Below the pieces are notes generated by a model that made no database searches, was not told where the DNA came from, and saw only the letters and a program-made list of their open reading frames with translations. Of a stretch of 64,000 bases of DNA, positions 27,070 to 37,307 are shown piece after piece. The position numbers and the translations under genes were made by a program. This stretch comes from Tissierellia bacterium. Its GTDB lineage: Bacteria; Bacillota; Clostridia; Tissierellales; Peptoniphilaceae. Position 1 is the first letter of the stretch, and each line of letters starts with the position of its first letter. The stretch covers positions 1 through 64,000 of the forward strand of contig JAAYFJ010000012.1 of the NCBI GenBank assembly GCA_012728295.1. The letters run 5' to 3'.

Positions 27070-28122
27070 ATGAACAAAGATTTAACTGCTTATAAAAACG
27101 TATGGGTTATTGCCGAGCAAAGACACGGCATTCTCATGCCCGTTGTAATAGAATTGCTTGGCGAAGGCCGCAAACTTGCTGACGAAATCGGATGCGAGCT
27201 TGGCGCTATCGTATTAGGTGATGACGTAAAAGGTTTAGCGGAAGAAATGGTTCGTTTCGGAGCTGATAAAGTTTACTTAGCAGACCATCCACTATTGAAA
27301 AACTTTACTACTGATGGATATACAAAAGTTATTATAGATGCTATCAATGAATTTAAACCAGAAGTATGCTTAATCGGTGCTACTCACATTGGTCGTGACT
27401 TAGCTCCACGTTTGGCATCCAAATTGGATACAGGATTAACAGCTGACTGTACAAAACTAAGCATTGACCCTGAAGACAAAAAATTAATGCAAACTCGTCC
27501 AGCATTTGGTGGAAACCTTATGGCTACCATCGTTTGCCCAGACAACCGTCCACAAATGTCAACTGTACGCCCAGGCGTTATGGATAAAGCTCATGAAGAT
27601 CCAAACCACAAAGGCGAAATTATCAACCTTAAAGTTGATTTAGCTGAAGATGACATTCGTACAAAAGTTATGGACATCGTTCAAACTAAAAAAGACCTGG
27701 TTTCTTTAACAGATGCAGAATTCATCATTTCTGGTGGTTTAGGAATCAAAGAAGCTAAAGGTTTTGAACTACTAAAACAATTAGCAGATCGTCTAGAAGG
27801 CGTTATCGGTGCATCTCGTGCAGCTGTTGACGCTGGTTGGATTGACCACTCACACCAAGTTGGACAAACTGGTACTACTGTAAAGCCTAAAGTATATATT
27901 GCTTGCGGTATTTCAGGAGCTATTCAGCACTTGGCAGGAATGCAAACATCAGATATTATCATTGCTATTAATACTAATGAGTCCGCTCCTATTTTCGACG
28001 TAGCTGACTATGGTATTGTAGGAGACGTTTATGATGTAGTTCCTAAGTTAATTGATTTATTAAACGACGATGCTAAATTAACAGATCTATTCGAGAAAAA
28101 CAGAGTTTTCATAGAAAAATAA
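27070..28122 (+). CDS. etfA: Electron transfer flavoprotein alpha subunit
   Basis: Start ATG 27070, with GGAGGA 4-5 bases upstream; an upstream in-frame start at 27037 lacks this. 350 residues. C-terminal FAD domain: [48 protein letters not shown] and [20 protein letters not shown], shown here as [10 protein letters not shown]. No N-terminal ferredoxin insert. The motif set fits clostridial, probably bifurcating, Etf groups (inference). Confidence 0.95.
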   Translation: MNKDLTAYKNVWVIAEQRHGILMPVVIELLGEGRKLADEIGCELGAIVLGDDVKGLAEEMVRFGADKVYLADHPLLKNFTTDGYTKVIIDAINEFKPEVCLIGATHIGRDLAPRLASKLDTGLTADCTKLSIDPEDKKLMQTRPAFGGNLMATIVCPDNRPQMSTVRPGVMDKAHEDPNHKGEIINLKVDLAEDDIRTKVMDIVQTKKDLVSLTDAEFIISGGLGIKEAKGFELLKQLADRLEGVIGASRAAVDAGWIDHSHQVGQTGTTVKPKVYIACGISGAIQHLAGMQTSDIIIAINTNESAPIFDVADYGIVGDVYDVVPKLIDLLNDDAKLTDLFEKNRVFIEK

Positions 28123-28154
28123 CTGTTATCGGACGGTATTGAAAGGGGAAAAAA

Positions 28155-29153
28155 ATGAAAATTTTAGCTTACAGCGTACGTCCTTATGAGACTGATGCTA
28201 TTAAGAATTGGTCAGAACTACATGGAGTTCAAGTAGATGTATTTGACGGTGAATTAACTGCTGAAAACGCAAAACATGCTGAAGGATATGATGGTGTTTC
28301 AGTACAACAAGTTGCTGATATCAAAGACGAAGCTATTTATACTACATTAAAAGGCTTTGGAATCAACCAAATTTCCTCACGTACAGCAGGCGTTGACATG
28401 TTTGATCTTGATATTGCTACTAAAAACGGTATCAAGGTAACAAACGTTCCAAGATATTCACCAAATGCTATTGCTGAATTCTCAATTACATTGGGATTAA
28501 TGCTATTACGTCAAGTACCAAAAGCATTAAACAAAGCTACCATTGAGCGTGACTTCAGATGGCACCCAGGCATTATTGGCCGTGAAGTTAGAAGCTTAAC
28601 AGTTGGAGTTGTTGGAACTGGATTTATCGGATTCACAGCTGCTCAACTTTGGAAAGGCTTTGGAGCTAAAGTTATTGCTTACGATATGTATCCAAAAACT
28701 GGCGTAGAAGATGTATTAACATACTGCGATACCCCAGCAGACCTATTCAAACAAGCTGACATTGTTACTCTACACCTTCCATTAACCGCTGAATCCAAGC
28801 ATATTGTTAATGCTGAAAGCTTAAAGTTAATGAAAAAAGATGCTATCCTTATTAACACAGGCCGTGGTGGCTTAGTTGATACAGAAGCTTTAATCGCAGC
28901 ATTAGAAAATGGTGAAATTGCAGCTGCAGGATTAGACGTTCTTGATGACGAAATGGCTTATATGAACAAAATCGTTGACGAAGACGTAATTGCTAAAGCT
29001 CACTTAAGCAAATTGGAAAAAATGGAAAATGTAATTTCCACTTACCACTTAGCTTTCTTCACTACAACTGCTGTAGGCAACATGGTTGAAATCAGCTTTG
29101 ACAACATTCGCAACGAAATTCTTGGCGAAGGCGTTGTTAACTACTGCAACTAA
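28155..29153 (+). CDS. ldhA: D-2-hydroxyacid dehydrogenase
   Basis: 332 residues of the D-lactate dehydrogenase family. Rossmann motif VGVVGTGFIG, NTGRGGLVDTEAL, SSRTAGVDM and a terminal STYHLAFFTTTAV with the catalytic His. In this operon it should reduce the 2-oxoacid from amino-acid transamination to the R-2-hydroxyacid with NADH, feeding HadA. In C. difficile the equivalent gene comes first; here it is last. The ribosome site AAAGGGG is present. The hairpin at 29167-29194 ends the operon. Confidence 0.93.
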   Translation: MKILAYSVRPYETDAIKNWSELHGVQVDVFDGELTAENAKHAEGYDGVSVQQVADIKDEAIYTTLKGFGINQISSRTAGVDMFDLDIATKNGIKVTNVPRYSPNAIAEFSITLGLMLLRQVPKALNKATIERDFRWHPGIIGREVRSLTVGVVGTGFIGFTAAQLWKGFGAKVIAYDMYPKTGVEDVLTYCDTPADLFKQADIVTLHLPLTAESKHIVNAESLKLMKKDAILINTGRGGLVDTEALIAALENGEIAAAGLDVLDDEMAYMNKIVDEDVIAKAHLSKLEKMENVISTYHLAFFTTTAVGNMVEISFDNIRNEILGEGVVNYCN

Positions 29154-29166
29154 TATATAATAAATT

Positions 29167-29194
29167 AGACCTGCTATATAGCGGGTCTTTTTTT
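29167..29194 (+). terminator. Terminator of the 2-hydroxyacyl-CoA operon
   Basis: AGACCTGCT and AGCGGGTCT arms with loop ATAT and eight Ts. Confidence 0.92.
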
Positions 29195-29208
29195 ATGTAT
29201 TACGAGAT

Positions 29209-29255
29209 AACGTTTATCCAGGTATTTGTTAATGCCAAAGATAAACGTTTTTTTG
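29209..29255 (+). terminator. Second hairpin with T-run
   Basis: AACGTTTATC (29209-29218) and GATAAACGTT (29240-29249) are perfect 10-bp arms with a 21-base loop, followed by Ts. It may back up the preceding terminator. Confidence 0.65.
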
Positions 29256-29379
29256 TAATGAAATTATCCGTAATGTTACATAATAACCACATGGAATTAA
29301 CAAAGATATATTATAGTGGAATGTAGTGGGTATCATTATATATAAGAGTTCTTATTGGATGCATATTAGAGGTGAAAAA

Positions 29380-31536
29380 ATGACAGAAAACTTAAAGAGT
29401 AGCGAACTGAGAATAACGTTGTTTAGCGATACACATGTGTTGCCGGAGGCGATGATATCAGGGAACGAACAATATAGAACAGATTTAAAATCAGATAGAA
29501 AGTTGCTGACAGAAAGCGAAGGTCTTTTTAATAGAGCGGTAGAATTAGCTGAAAAAGCTGGAAGTAAGATAATTTTCATATCGGGTGATATGACTAAAGA
29601 TGGAGAGTATAAATCACACCAATGGGTTGCTGATAAATTGAAGTCTTTTATTTCGCAAAATGAGTTCAGGAATGTATTTATTGTTCCAGGAAATCACGAT
29701 ATTAATAATTCGTCTGCCAAAGACTACAACGAGAATGGCAAAGGTGTCACTGTAACAGCTCAAAAGACGTCTCCCGATGATTTTGCAAGTATTTACGAAG
29801 ATATCATAAATAGGAGTGTAATATCGTTTTATAGGGATTCTCATCACTTTAAAAGCTATATGGAAAAGGTTGTTGTAGTAAGAAAACCAGGTTATGAACA
29901 CTACGGGCAAGGCTATTTAGCCTATGCATCCAGAGTGGATATGCCAGATGATATTGGGGGAAGCGGACTAACTATAATATGTATGGATACGTGTAGATAT
30001 TCCGCAGACATTGTGGATAGTGGAAAAGATGATGTGCAAGATACGGCAGGAACCATAACAAAGGAACAGCTTAAATGGGTTGCTGATATGGCTGAAGATG
30101 CAGAAAAACGTGGCGATACCATAATTGCCATTGCTCATCATGCATTTATGCCACATTTTCATAGGCAAGAAAAAATATTTGCACCCTACGTATTAAAAAA
30201 CTGGAATACCATAATTGAAGATGATGATGAAAGGCTAAGGGGCAAAACACCTGCAGAGACATTAGCAGATATGGGTATTAGCTACATTTGTACAGGACAT
30301 ATGCATGCTCAGCATATTGCAGAGCTAAATACAAAAGCGGGAAACAGAATTTATGATATAGAAACAGGATCTACCATTACCTATCCTCTTCCAGTAAGGC
30401 ATTTAACATTTAGCAGAAATGCGCCAAGTAAGGAAATGACCCTAACGGTGGAGGCGGAACTAATAGGAGAATTTAGTTACACAAATTTAGATGGTGTAAA
30501 AGAACATGTTAGTAACGGAACGAGTTATTCCGCGATAAATATGATAACACCTGAATTAGTAGGTGGTATAGTCAATTATTATATGAAACTACCGGACTAT
30601 AAAGATTTGGATAGCAAAGATTTAATGGCTAAATTCTTGCCTGATGGAACCACTAGAGAAAATTATTTTAGGCGAATAATGGCACTTTTACAAAGCAAAT
30701 TACGTGATAAATCGGATCCAGGGTTTGTAAATGATATTGTAAGCAAAAAATTCAAAGCTAAAGTGGAAGTATATATTGATGATATTAAAGAAGAGAAAAT
30801 ATACAGAGCTGGAAGGAAAATTGCAGTAGATATTACAACTCCAATGGGAAAGACTTATCCTTATATGATTACGGAAACCAAATTGAATCAACTCTTGGAA
30901 AATACATTTGGTCAATTGGACAGCAATATATTAAAGAGAGATTTGATTAGGAGAAGAGCAACGGAATTAGCAGAAAAAATGTTGCAATATCCAGTTTATG
31001 CCCGTGGTACAAATAGGGAACGAACTTTTGGCGGGATGATTAACTACGCGTATCTTAGTGGGCTAAGAGGTGATGAAATACAACCTGATTGGATTCGTGA
31101 AGTGGTGGCGAAATATGAAGGTCACACAGATAGTCTTGCTAGTGATATGATTGATTTCTCCAAAGATTCAATTGATAAAATGGTAAAGGAGATGGCGAAA
31201 TCCATTGTTTTCACACCAAAAATATCAGAGTTATTCGATTATGATAAAAAAGAAACTCTGGGTAGCCGTCTGGATATTGTTAAATTTGCCATAGAGAGAA
31301 AAATAAAAAATAAGGTCGGAAAAAATCTTGCTCAAACAATGGATAATCTTGGATATTCAGTAATGGATATAGTAGGAAAAGCATTGGCTACTGATTTGGC
31401 AAAACCTATGGTTAATCATTTAGATGCTCAAACTATTGAAATTGTCGATGCTATGACTGGTAAACCCTTTGACTATCAAATGAAAAATGGTATAATAGAA
31501 GGTAAGAAAACAATTCTAGTTTTGAATGATAAATGA
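29380..31536 (+). CDS. Large calcineurin-like metallophosphoesterase
   Basis: Start ATG 29380 (AGAGGTG upstream). 718 residues, no signal peptide. The first 350 residues form a metallophosphoesterase: SDTHV, SGDMTKDG, PGNHDIN, AHHAFMPH and GHMHAQHI supply the dimetal ligands. The remaining 360 residues contain no domain I recognise and are rich in charged residues, with RDLIRRRATELAEKML and TREN-type segments. Long secreted relatives act on nucleotides or phospholipids. The absence of an export signal suggests cytoplasmic use or a leaderless route. Monocistronic. Confidence 0.85.
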   Translation: MTENLKSSELRITLFSDTHVLPEAMISGNEQYRTDLKSDRKLLTESEGLFNRAVELAEKAGSKIIFISGDMTKDGEYKSHQWVADKLKSFISQNEFRNVFIVPGNHDINNSSAKDYNENGKGVTVTAQKTSPDDFASIYEDIINRSVISFYRDSHHFKSYMEKVVVVRKPGYEHYGQGYLAYASRVDMPDDIGGSGLTIICMDTCRYSADIVDSGKDDVQDTAGTITKEQLKWVADMAEDAEKRGDTIIAIAHHAFMPHFHRQEKIFAPYVLKNWNTIIEDDDERLRGKTPAETLADMGISYICTGHMHAQHIAELNTKAGNRIYDIETGSTITYPLPVRHLTFSRNAPSKEMTLTVEAELIGEFSYTNLDGVKEHVSNGTSYSAINMITPELVGGIVNYYMKLPDYKDLDSKDLMAKFLPDGTTRENYFRRIMALLQSKLRDKSDPGFVNDIVSKKFKAKVEVYIDDIKEEKIYRAGRKIAVDITTPMGKTYPYMITETKLNQLLENTFGQLDSNILKRDLIRRRATELAEKMLQYPVYARGTNRERTFGGMINYAYLSGLRGDEIQPDWIREVVAKYEGHTDSLASDMIDFSKDSIDKMVKEMAKSIVFTPKISELFDYDKKETLGSRLDIVKFAIERKIKNKVGKNLAQTMDNLGYSVMDIVGKALATDLAKPMVNHLDAQTIEIVDAMTGKPFDYQMKNGIIEGKKTILVLNDK

Positions 31537-31626
31537 AGTAATATTTAACCTTTATATTCAATGTTTGTTTTGTATCCTTAGATTCAATAATGGGTAATAT
31601 TACTAATACTAATGGAGGTATAAAAC

Positions 31627-32115
31627 ATGTATGATAAGCAAGGCCTTTATGATTTGCTAGACGAAAAGGGAATAGAATATGAGGCTATTGAGCATGGTGC
31701 AGTATATACCATGGAGGAAATGGAAGCTCTGGGATTACCCCACAATGATCGAATTGCCAAGAACTTATTCTTGAGGGATGAGAAAAAGAGGAATTATTAT
31801 GTAATTGTGCTTAAGGGCGATAAAGCTATGAACATTAAGGCTTTAAGAGAAAAAATCGGTGCAAAGCCTTTAAGCTTTGGATCTGAACCAGACCTTATGA
31901 AAATCTTGGGATTGGAGAAAGGTGCAGTGACGCCATTTGGAGCATTAAATGATTCTGAAAAAAAGACTATTATCTATTTGGATAAGGACTTTCAAGGTGG
32001 TTTAATGGGTATTCATCCTAATGATAATACAGCGACAGTTTTTATCAGGGCAGAGGATTTGGCGAAATTGCTAAAAGACGACGGACACAAAGTTAATTTT
32101 TTGCAATGGCCATAG
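31627..32115 (+). CDS. Prolyl-tRNA deacylase-like YbaK/ProXp protein
   Basis: 162 residues of the YbaK/EbsC fold. Start YDLLDEKGIEYEAIEHGAVYTMEE resembles PrdX/ProXp-ala, with AKNLFLRDEKKRNYYVIVLKGDKAMN following (seen as KNLFLRD and LKGDKA). The catalytic lysine of the family lies in this segment. GSEPDLMKILGLEKGAVTPFGAL is also typical (seen as GAVTPFGAL). Removes alanine or other residues mischarged on tRNA-Pro, or similar. AATGGAGG precedes the ATG. Confidence 0.88.
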   Translation: MYDKQGLYDLLDEKGIEYEAIEHGAVYTMEEMEALGLPHNDRIAKNLFLRDEKKRNYYVIVLKGDKAMNIKALREKIGAKPLSFGSEPDLMKILGLEKGAVTPFGALNDSEKKTIIYLDKDFQGGLMGIHPNDNTATVFIRAEDLAKLLKDDGHKVNFLQWP

Positions 32116-32123
32116 GAGGAACA

Positions 32124-32154
32124 AATACCGACTGTTATAACAGTCGGTATTTTA
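32124..32154 (+). terminator. Terminator after the tRNA deacylase gene
   Basis: AATACCGACTG and CAGTCGGTATT arms with loop TTATAA and a T-rich tail. Confidence 0.88.
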
Positions 32155-32283
32155 TTGCATATATGCATGGAAAGTTATATAATAGAGAAAATACGTTATA
32201 GCATACAAGAGGGGATATTTGTACTCCCTTATTAAATAAATTCAACATATTGCTTCACTTATAGAAAAGATTTGGGGGAAAAA

Positions 32284-32835
32284 TTGATTACAGATCCGTC
32301 GAGAAAAATAGGAAAAGTCATTAAGAGAATAAGAACCGAGCAGGATTTAACACTGGAAGATGTGGCAAAGCTAACCGGTGTTAGTAAAGCCATGCTTGGG
32401 CAAATTGAAAGAGGGGAGTCCAATCCAACTATTTCGGTTTTTTGGAAAATAGCCAGTGGATTAAGGATATCTTTTTCAGAACTGTTAGAAGAGGATGTGG
32501 CTGAATATGGCATTATAGATATTGATGCCATGGATGCTGTTTATGAATCGGAAGGAAAAATGAAGTTGGTGGATGTTTTCCCGTTTAATCCCATTACAGG
32601 ATTTGAATACTTCTTTATTGAGCTTCTACCAGGAGCACACCATGTGTCTCAAGAACATCCAAATGCTGTGGAAGAATATATAGTTGTAACCGAAGGGATT
32701 ATGAATTTGGAAATGGATGGTGTAAACTACGAATTAAAAGCACCTGCTGCATTGGTATTTACTCCGAACAATACTCACACATATAGTAATCCGTACGAAG
32801 ATAAAGCGGTATTCCAAAATATAATCAAGTACTAG
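32284..32835 (+). CDS. XRE-family regulator with C-terminal cupin domain
   Basis: TTG start at 32284 with GGGGGA upstream. 183 residues. Residues 10-65: helix-turn-helix (TLEDVAKLTGVSKAMLGQIERGESNPT, shown as GVSKAMLGQIERG). Residues 105-180: cupin with GAHHVSQEHPNAVEEYIVVTEG as metal or ligand pocket (HHVSQEH). Such regulators commonly control adjacent catabolic genes in response to a small molecule. The next gene is the glycyl-radical enzyme, so it is a plausible local regulator, though a hairpin separates them. Confidence 0.88.
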   Translation: MITDPSRKIGKVIKRIRTEQDLTLEDVAKLTGVSKAMLGQIERGESNPTISVFWKIASGLRISFSELLEEDVAEYGIIDIDAMDAVYESEGKMKLVDVFPFNPITGFEYFFIELLPGAHHVSQEHPNAVEEYIVVTEGIMNLEMDGVNYELKAPAALVFTPNNTHTYSNPYEDKAVFQNIIKY

Positions 32836-32861
32836 AGAAAGGGCATTAGCCCATTCTTTTT
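32836..32861 (+). terminator. Small terminator between regulator and glycyl-radical enzyme
   Basis: AGAA-x-GGGC, loop ATTA, GCCC-x-TTCT, then TTTT. Confidence 0.7.
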
Positions 32862-32904
32862 ACACATAATGACCGTTATAGCGCACAAAGAAAGGGGTGG
32901 CATT

Positions 32905-35272
32905 TTGGCTACTGAGAGAATAAAAAAAGCGAAGGAATATTATATTAACTCGAAACCTGCAATATCAACGGAAAGAGCCAGGTTGTGGACGGAATCTCAC
33001 AGGAGGACGGAAGGGAAGTCGGTGGCCATTAGAAGGGCGCAGGCATTTAAAGATACTTGTGAGGAGTTAACGGTAACTATTTTTGATGGTGAGCTAATAG
33101 TTGGAGCCTCTGGTGAATTTAGAAAATGTGGGATTCTTACACCTGAATTCTCTTGGACATGGGTTGATAGAGAAATGGATAATTTCGCCACTAGAGTTCA
33201 AGATCCTTATGAGATGACTGACGAGCAAAGAGAGTTTGTTAGAAAAGAAATCTTTCCATATTGGAAAGGCAAATCCTTGGAAGAAGCTTTTTTAGCCAGA
33301 ATCCCATCAGACGTAGCCAAGGTTTGCGTTGACACTGGTATAGTGGACAATGATTCAAAGTGGCGCCAAGCAGTCGGGGAGATTACACCTGATTACCAGG
33401 ACGTTTTATTTGTAAAAGGTTTTGGTGGCATTATTAGAGAATCTAAAGAAAAGCTAGAAGCACTATCCTTTCGAATCAGGAAGATATCAAAAAAATTGAA
33501 TTTTACCAATCAGTTATTTTAACCTCTGAGGGAATAATATCACTTGCCAATAGATATGCTAATAAAGCAAAAGAAATGGCTAGGAATGAGAAAGACGAGC
33601 GACGGGCGACAGAATTGGCGGAGGTTGGGAGAATTTGCAGTAAAGTTCCGGAAAATCCTCCAGAAACTTTTCAAGAAGCATTGCAATTTATTTGGTTTGT
33701 ACAACTAGGGGCAATTTTATCAGAAAATCCACTTGCACTTAATCCTGGAAGATTTGACCAGTTTATGTATCTATATTATCGCCATGACATCGATGCTGGA
33801 AATTCAACAGATAAGGACATATTAGAGTTAATAGAGTGTTACTGGATAAAGTTATCTGAATGGGTGTGGACTATATCAGCTAATACTGCAGATTTTTTTG
33901 CTGGATACAATCAGTTTCAAAACCTAACTGTTGGTGGCAAGACAAGAGATGGAAAAGATGCTACCAATGAATTGAGTTATCTGTGCTTAAAGGCAACGGA
34001 AGAAGTGCAAACTCATCAGCCGGGATTATCTGTGAGGATTCATCAAGATTGTCCTCAGGAGTTTTTAGATGCCGTCACTCATTTGGTAAGTATAGGAACT
34101 GGTTTCCCAGCGATTCACAGCGACAGTGCTGGTTATCAAATGCTTTTAAATGCTGGCTATGAGCCTGAGGATGCTAGGGATTGGAGCAACTGTGGATGTG
34201 TTGTGCCTCATTTTAGAAAAACATATGAATGGACATCAGCTGTTAATGTGAACTTTACAGCGGCTCTGGAATATGCACTAAAAATGGGTTCAGTAGAATC
34301 ACAGGGGAGAAAATGGGATTGGATGAAAAAGAACCAGAGAAATTCAACTCATATCAAGATGTTGAAAAGGCTTTTTATCGCCAGTTTGATAGACTCATTG
34401 AAATAGGAGTTCAGGCCACGTTAATAGCTCAACAACTGCATAAAGAGATGGTCCCAAGGCCGTTTTTATCCTCTACAAATGAATATTGCTTAAAAGATGG
34501 AATAGATTTAGTTGATGCAGGAGCTAAATATAATATAGGGCCTGTCCTTACTGGGATAGGACTAGGAGTTACGGCTAATTCATTGGCTGCTATTAAAAAA
34601 CTGGTATTTGATGCAAAGATTACTGATATGAAAACATTAATAGGTGCTATAGATAATGACTGGGTTGGCTACGATGAGTTGAGAGAAGCGGCAAAATCAG
34701 CTCCAAAATACGGCAATGACGATGATTATGTTGATGATATTGCTAGAGAATTGGCTAATCATTACTATAAAGAAACACATAGTTATAAAGATATTAACGG
34801 AAACAGATTTTTATCAGCTTTTATGGGAATATCCAATTATTTGCCCACAGGGAAAGTAGTTGGGGCAACGCCAGATGGCAGAAAGGCTACGATGCCTTTG
34901 TCAGAAGGGGTCTCTCCAGAGGCGGGAACGGATATTTCTACACCGTTGGCAGCAATGCGCTCTGCTGCTAAAATCAACCAAGATATCCACTCAGGTGGAA
35001 CTTTGCTCAACTTAAGGCTGAATCATGATCTAGTTAACACCAAGAGGGGACAGAGCAATTTAGGGGCTATGATACAGTCATTCTTTGCACTTGGAGCCTT
35101 TCATATTCAATTCAATACTATTTCGACAGAAGTATTGAAAGTAGCCCAGGAAAACCCCGGTGAGTATAAGGACTTATTGGTAAGGGTAGCTGGATATTCA
35201 ACCCAATTTGTTAACCTATCTAGGTCAATGCAAGATGCCATTATTGCTAGAACTGCTCACGAATCATTCTAG
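32905..35272 (+). pseudogene. Glycyl-radical enzyme of the PFL/dehydratase superfamily, two frameshifts
   Basis: Start TTG 32905, preceded by AAAGGGGTGG. Adding one T at 33469-33471 and one A at 34310-34313 yields a continuous 789-residue protein with every family landmark. The N-terminus is SKPAISTERARL and DGELIVGASGE. The active-site cysteine loop is NCGCVVP, and the C-terminal radical site is VRVAGYSTQF. The glutamate two residues after the thiyl cysteine (GCVE in glycerol, diol, choline and hydroxyproline enzymes) is valine here, so a standard dehydratase or TMA-lyase is unlikely. Related to uncharacterised or decarboxylase-like GREs. The activase downstream is intact. Confidence 0.85.
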
Positions 35273-35298
35273 CTATTAACTACGGAGAGGTGAAGATT

Positions 35299-36198
35299 AT
35301 GGATAGAAAGGGCTATATTATTGATATTCAGAATTTCTCCGTAAATGACGGGGATGGCATCAGAACAGTGATATTTTTTGCTGGTTGTAGGCTAAGGTGC
35401 CAATGGTGTTCTAATCCAGAAAGTTTTACTAATTTCAATAAGGTGATATATTCTCCTAGTAGATGCATTCAATGTGGGCGGTGCAAAGAAATATGCCCAT
35501 ATGATTGTGGCATAGATTTGAACTTGGCTGAAAACAGAAAGAAATGCACTGGATGTGGTAAATGTGTGCCTGTTTGTCCGGTAGGTAGTAGGCAGAATAT
35601 GATATTTTCATATACAGCCAAGGAAATAATGGACAAGATACACTCACAGAGAATATTCTTTCGCAACTCCAATGGAGGTATTACCTATTCCGGAGGAGAA
35701 GCAACCTTACAAGTAGATTTTCTAAGCGCCCTAGTAGATAGCTGTTACGATAGGGCAATTCACCAGGCTATGGAAACTTCTGGGTACTTTGACTTCATAA
35801 AAGTAGAGGGTATATTGAGAAAACTAGATTTAGTATTTATGGACATAAAGCATATGGATAGCGGAAGGCATAAATATTATACAGGCGTTAGAAATGAGCT
35901 TATATTAGAGAAGATAAAGAAAGTATCAATGCTACCTGTGGAAGTAGTCATCAGAATTCCTACTATAGTAAATGTTAATGCAGATATGGAGAATATATTA
36001 GAAACCGCAAGATTTGTAGCTAATAATGTTCCAAATCCTAAAATAGAACTACTACCATATCATATATTCGGAGAATACAAATACGAAGCGCTTGCTATAA
36101 GACAACCTAATAAAAACTTCTTAACTCCAACAGAACAGAATTTGGATGAACTGAAATATATAATTGAAAATGAAGGCGTTGAAGTGGTGAGTTATTAG
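35299..36198 (+). CDS. Glycyl-radical enzyme activase (radical SAM)
   Basis: ATG 35299, 8 bases after GGAGAGG. 299 residues. Radical SAM cluster CRLRCQWC (CxxxCxxC) near residue 27-34, then an inserted pair of ferredoxin clusters CIQCGRCKEIC and CTGCGKCVPVC. This is typical of activases for dehydratase or decarboxylase GREs and differs from PflA. SGGEATLQ and MDIKHMD are also seen. It creates the glycyl radical at VRVAGYS in the upstream protein. It lies 26 bases after that gene. The intact activase argues that the GRE was functional until recently or that its frameshifts are sequencing errors. Confidence 0.93.
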   Translation: MDRKGYIIDIQNFSVNDGDGIRTVIFFAGCRLRCQWCSNPESFTNFNKVIYSPSRCIQCGRCKEICPYDCGIDLNLAENRKKCTGCGKCVPVCPVGSRQNMIFSYTAKEIMDKIHSQRIFFRNSNGGITYSGGEATLQVDFLSALVDSCYDRAIHQAMETSGYFDFIKVEGILRKLDLVFMDIKHMDSGRHKYYTGVRNELILEKIKKVSMLPVEVVIRIPTIVNVNADMENILETARFVANNVPNPKIELLPYHIFGEYKYEALAIRQPNKNFLTPTEQNLDELKYIIENEGVEVVSY

Positions 36199-36246
36199 AT
36201 AAAATATCCCGACTTAGAATTGTTCTAAGTCGGGATATTTTATCTA
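36196..36246. terminator. Bidirectional terminator with 24-bp perfect arms
   Basis: The arms 36196-36219 and 36223-36246 are perfect complements with a 3-base loop TTG. It contains the stop codons of both converging genes, the activase on plus and msrAB on minus. Confidence 0.93.
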
Positions 36247-37307
36247 ATAAATAGCTTATAGTCAGATAGCCCCCAAGAGTCTAAATCTTCTTCAGGAATA
36301 AATTTTAGAGATAAGCCGTTAATACAATATCTCAGGGCTCCTCTTTCAACTGGGCCATCTTCAAAAACGTGTCCCAAGTGGTATACATCATCTTTAACTT
36401 CGATTCTAGTCATTCCCAAAGAGGAATCTGGCAGATAGGATAGAATATCGGTGGTAATTGGAGTGGTGAAAGATGGCCAACCACACCCAGATTCAAATTT
36501 ATCTGAAGATGAAAAAAGGGGGATTCCTGTCACGGCACTTACATAAATTCCCCTGCGCATTTCCTTTGAGTATTCGTGGGAGAACATTGGTTCAGTTGCA
36601 CCCTCCATGACGACTTCATATGCATCTTTTCCCAAGCGGTCTTTTAGTGTCTGAGAATCTTCTTTAACATAATCAGGACCTGGGAATAGTGGCAAGAAGG
36701 CATCTGACAAATTGATATGACAGTATCCCTTTGGATTTTTTTCTAAATAGTCTTGATGATATTCTTCTGCCTTATAAAAGTTTTTTAGTGGCTCCAATTC
36801 CACTGCAAGTAAGGAACTAAGTCGTTTAGATTCATAGTCATATATCTTTTTAATAATTTGCAGGTCTTCTTCAGATTCATAATAAATGCCAGTTCTATAT
36901 TGAATTCCAATGTCATTGCCTTGCTGATTTACAGAAAGTGGATCAATTATTTGGAAATACCTTAGCAGCAATTCTTCTAGATGGACTGTGTAGGGAAGAT
37001 ATGTTATTTTTACCGTTTCAGCAAATTCTCTATCCCCACCTAGCACGTCATAATAACTTGGATTTTCTCCTATGCCATTGGCGTATCCCGATTCCACAGA
37101 CAATACACCAGGGATTTGTTGAAAAAATCCTTCTACACCCCAGAAGCATCCGCCAGCAAGATATATTGTAGCGGTATCTTCTGTAATGACTGGAGGTTGA
37201 ATAACAGAGTCACTGTTTATTAAATTACTTGTTTTCGAGCATGCAGGTAGAATGATAATCGTTGCTATAGAAAAGAGTGTGATTATATATAAATAGATTT
37301 TTTTCAT
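36240..37307 (-). CDS. msrAB: Exported methionine sulfoxide reductase MsrA-MsrB fusion lipoprotein
   Basis: 355 residues. Signal peptide with lipobox LPAC (Cys about residue 23), then MsrA (GGCFWG catalytic Cys; about 45-200) and MsrB (about 215-345, with SGCGWPSF, GHVFEDGP and catalytic RYCINGLSL). Repairs oxidised methionine in surface proteins on both epimers. Being lipid-anchored it acts outside the membrane, and probably takes electrons from an exported thioredoxin-like protein not encoded here. AGGAGG precedes the ATG. Confidence 0.95.
   Translation of the reverse strand: MKKIYLYIITLFSIATIIILPACSKTSNLINSDSVIQPPVITEDTATIYLAGGCFWGVEGFFQQIPGVLSVESGYANGIGENPSYYDVLGGDREFAETVKITYLPYTVHLEELLLRYFQIIDPLSVNQQGNDIGIQYRTGIYYESEEDLQIIKKIYDYESKRLSSLLAVELEPLKNFYKAEEYHQDYLEKNPKGYCHINLSDAFLPLFPGPDYVKEDSQTLKDRLGKDAYEVVMEGATEPMFSHEYSKEMRRGIYVSAVTGIPLFSSSDKFESGCGWPSFTTPITTDILSYLPDSSLGMTRIEVKDDVYHLGHVFEDGPVERGALRYCINGLSLKFIPEEDLDSWGLSDYKLFIR

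Noticed and set aside
32905-35272. Assignment of the glycyl-radical enzyme to hydroxyphenylacetate decarboxylase, choline TMA-lyase or hydroxyproline dehydratase
   Set aside because: The active-site loop reads NCGCVVP, not GCVE or GCLE. The N-terminus also differs from the hydroxyphenylacetate enzyme.
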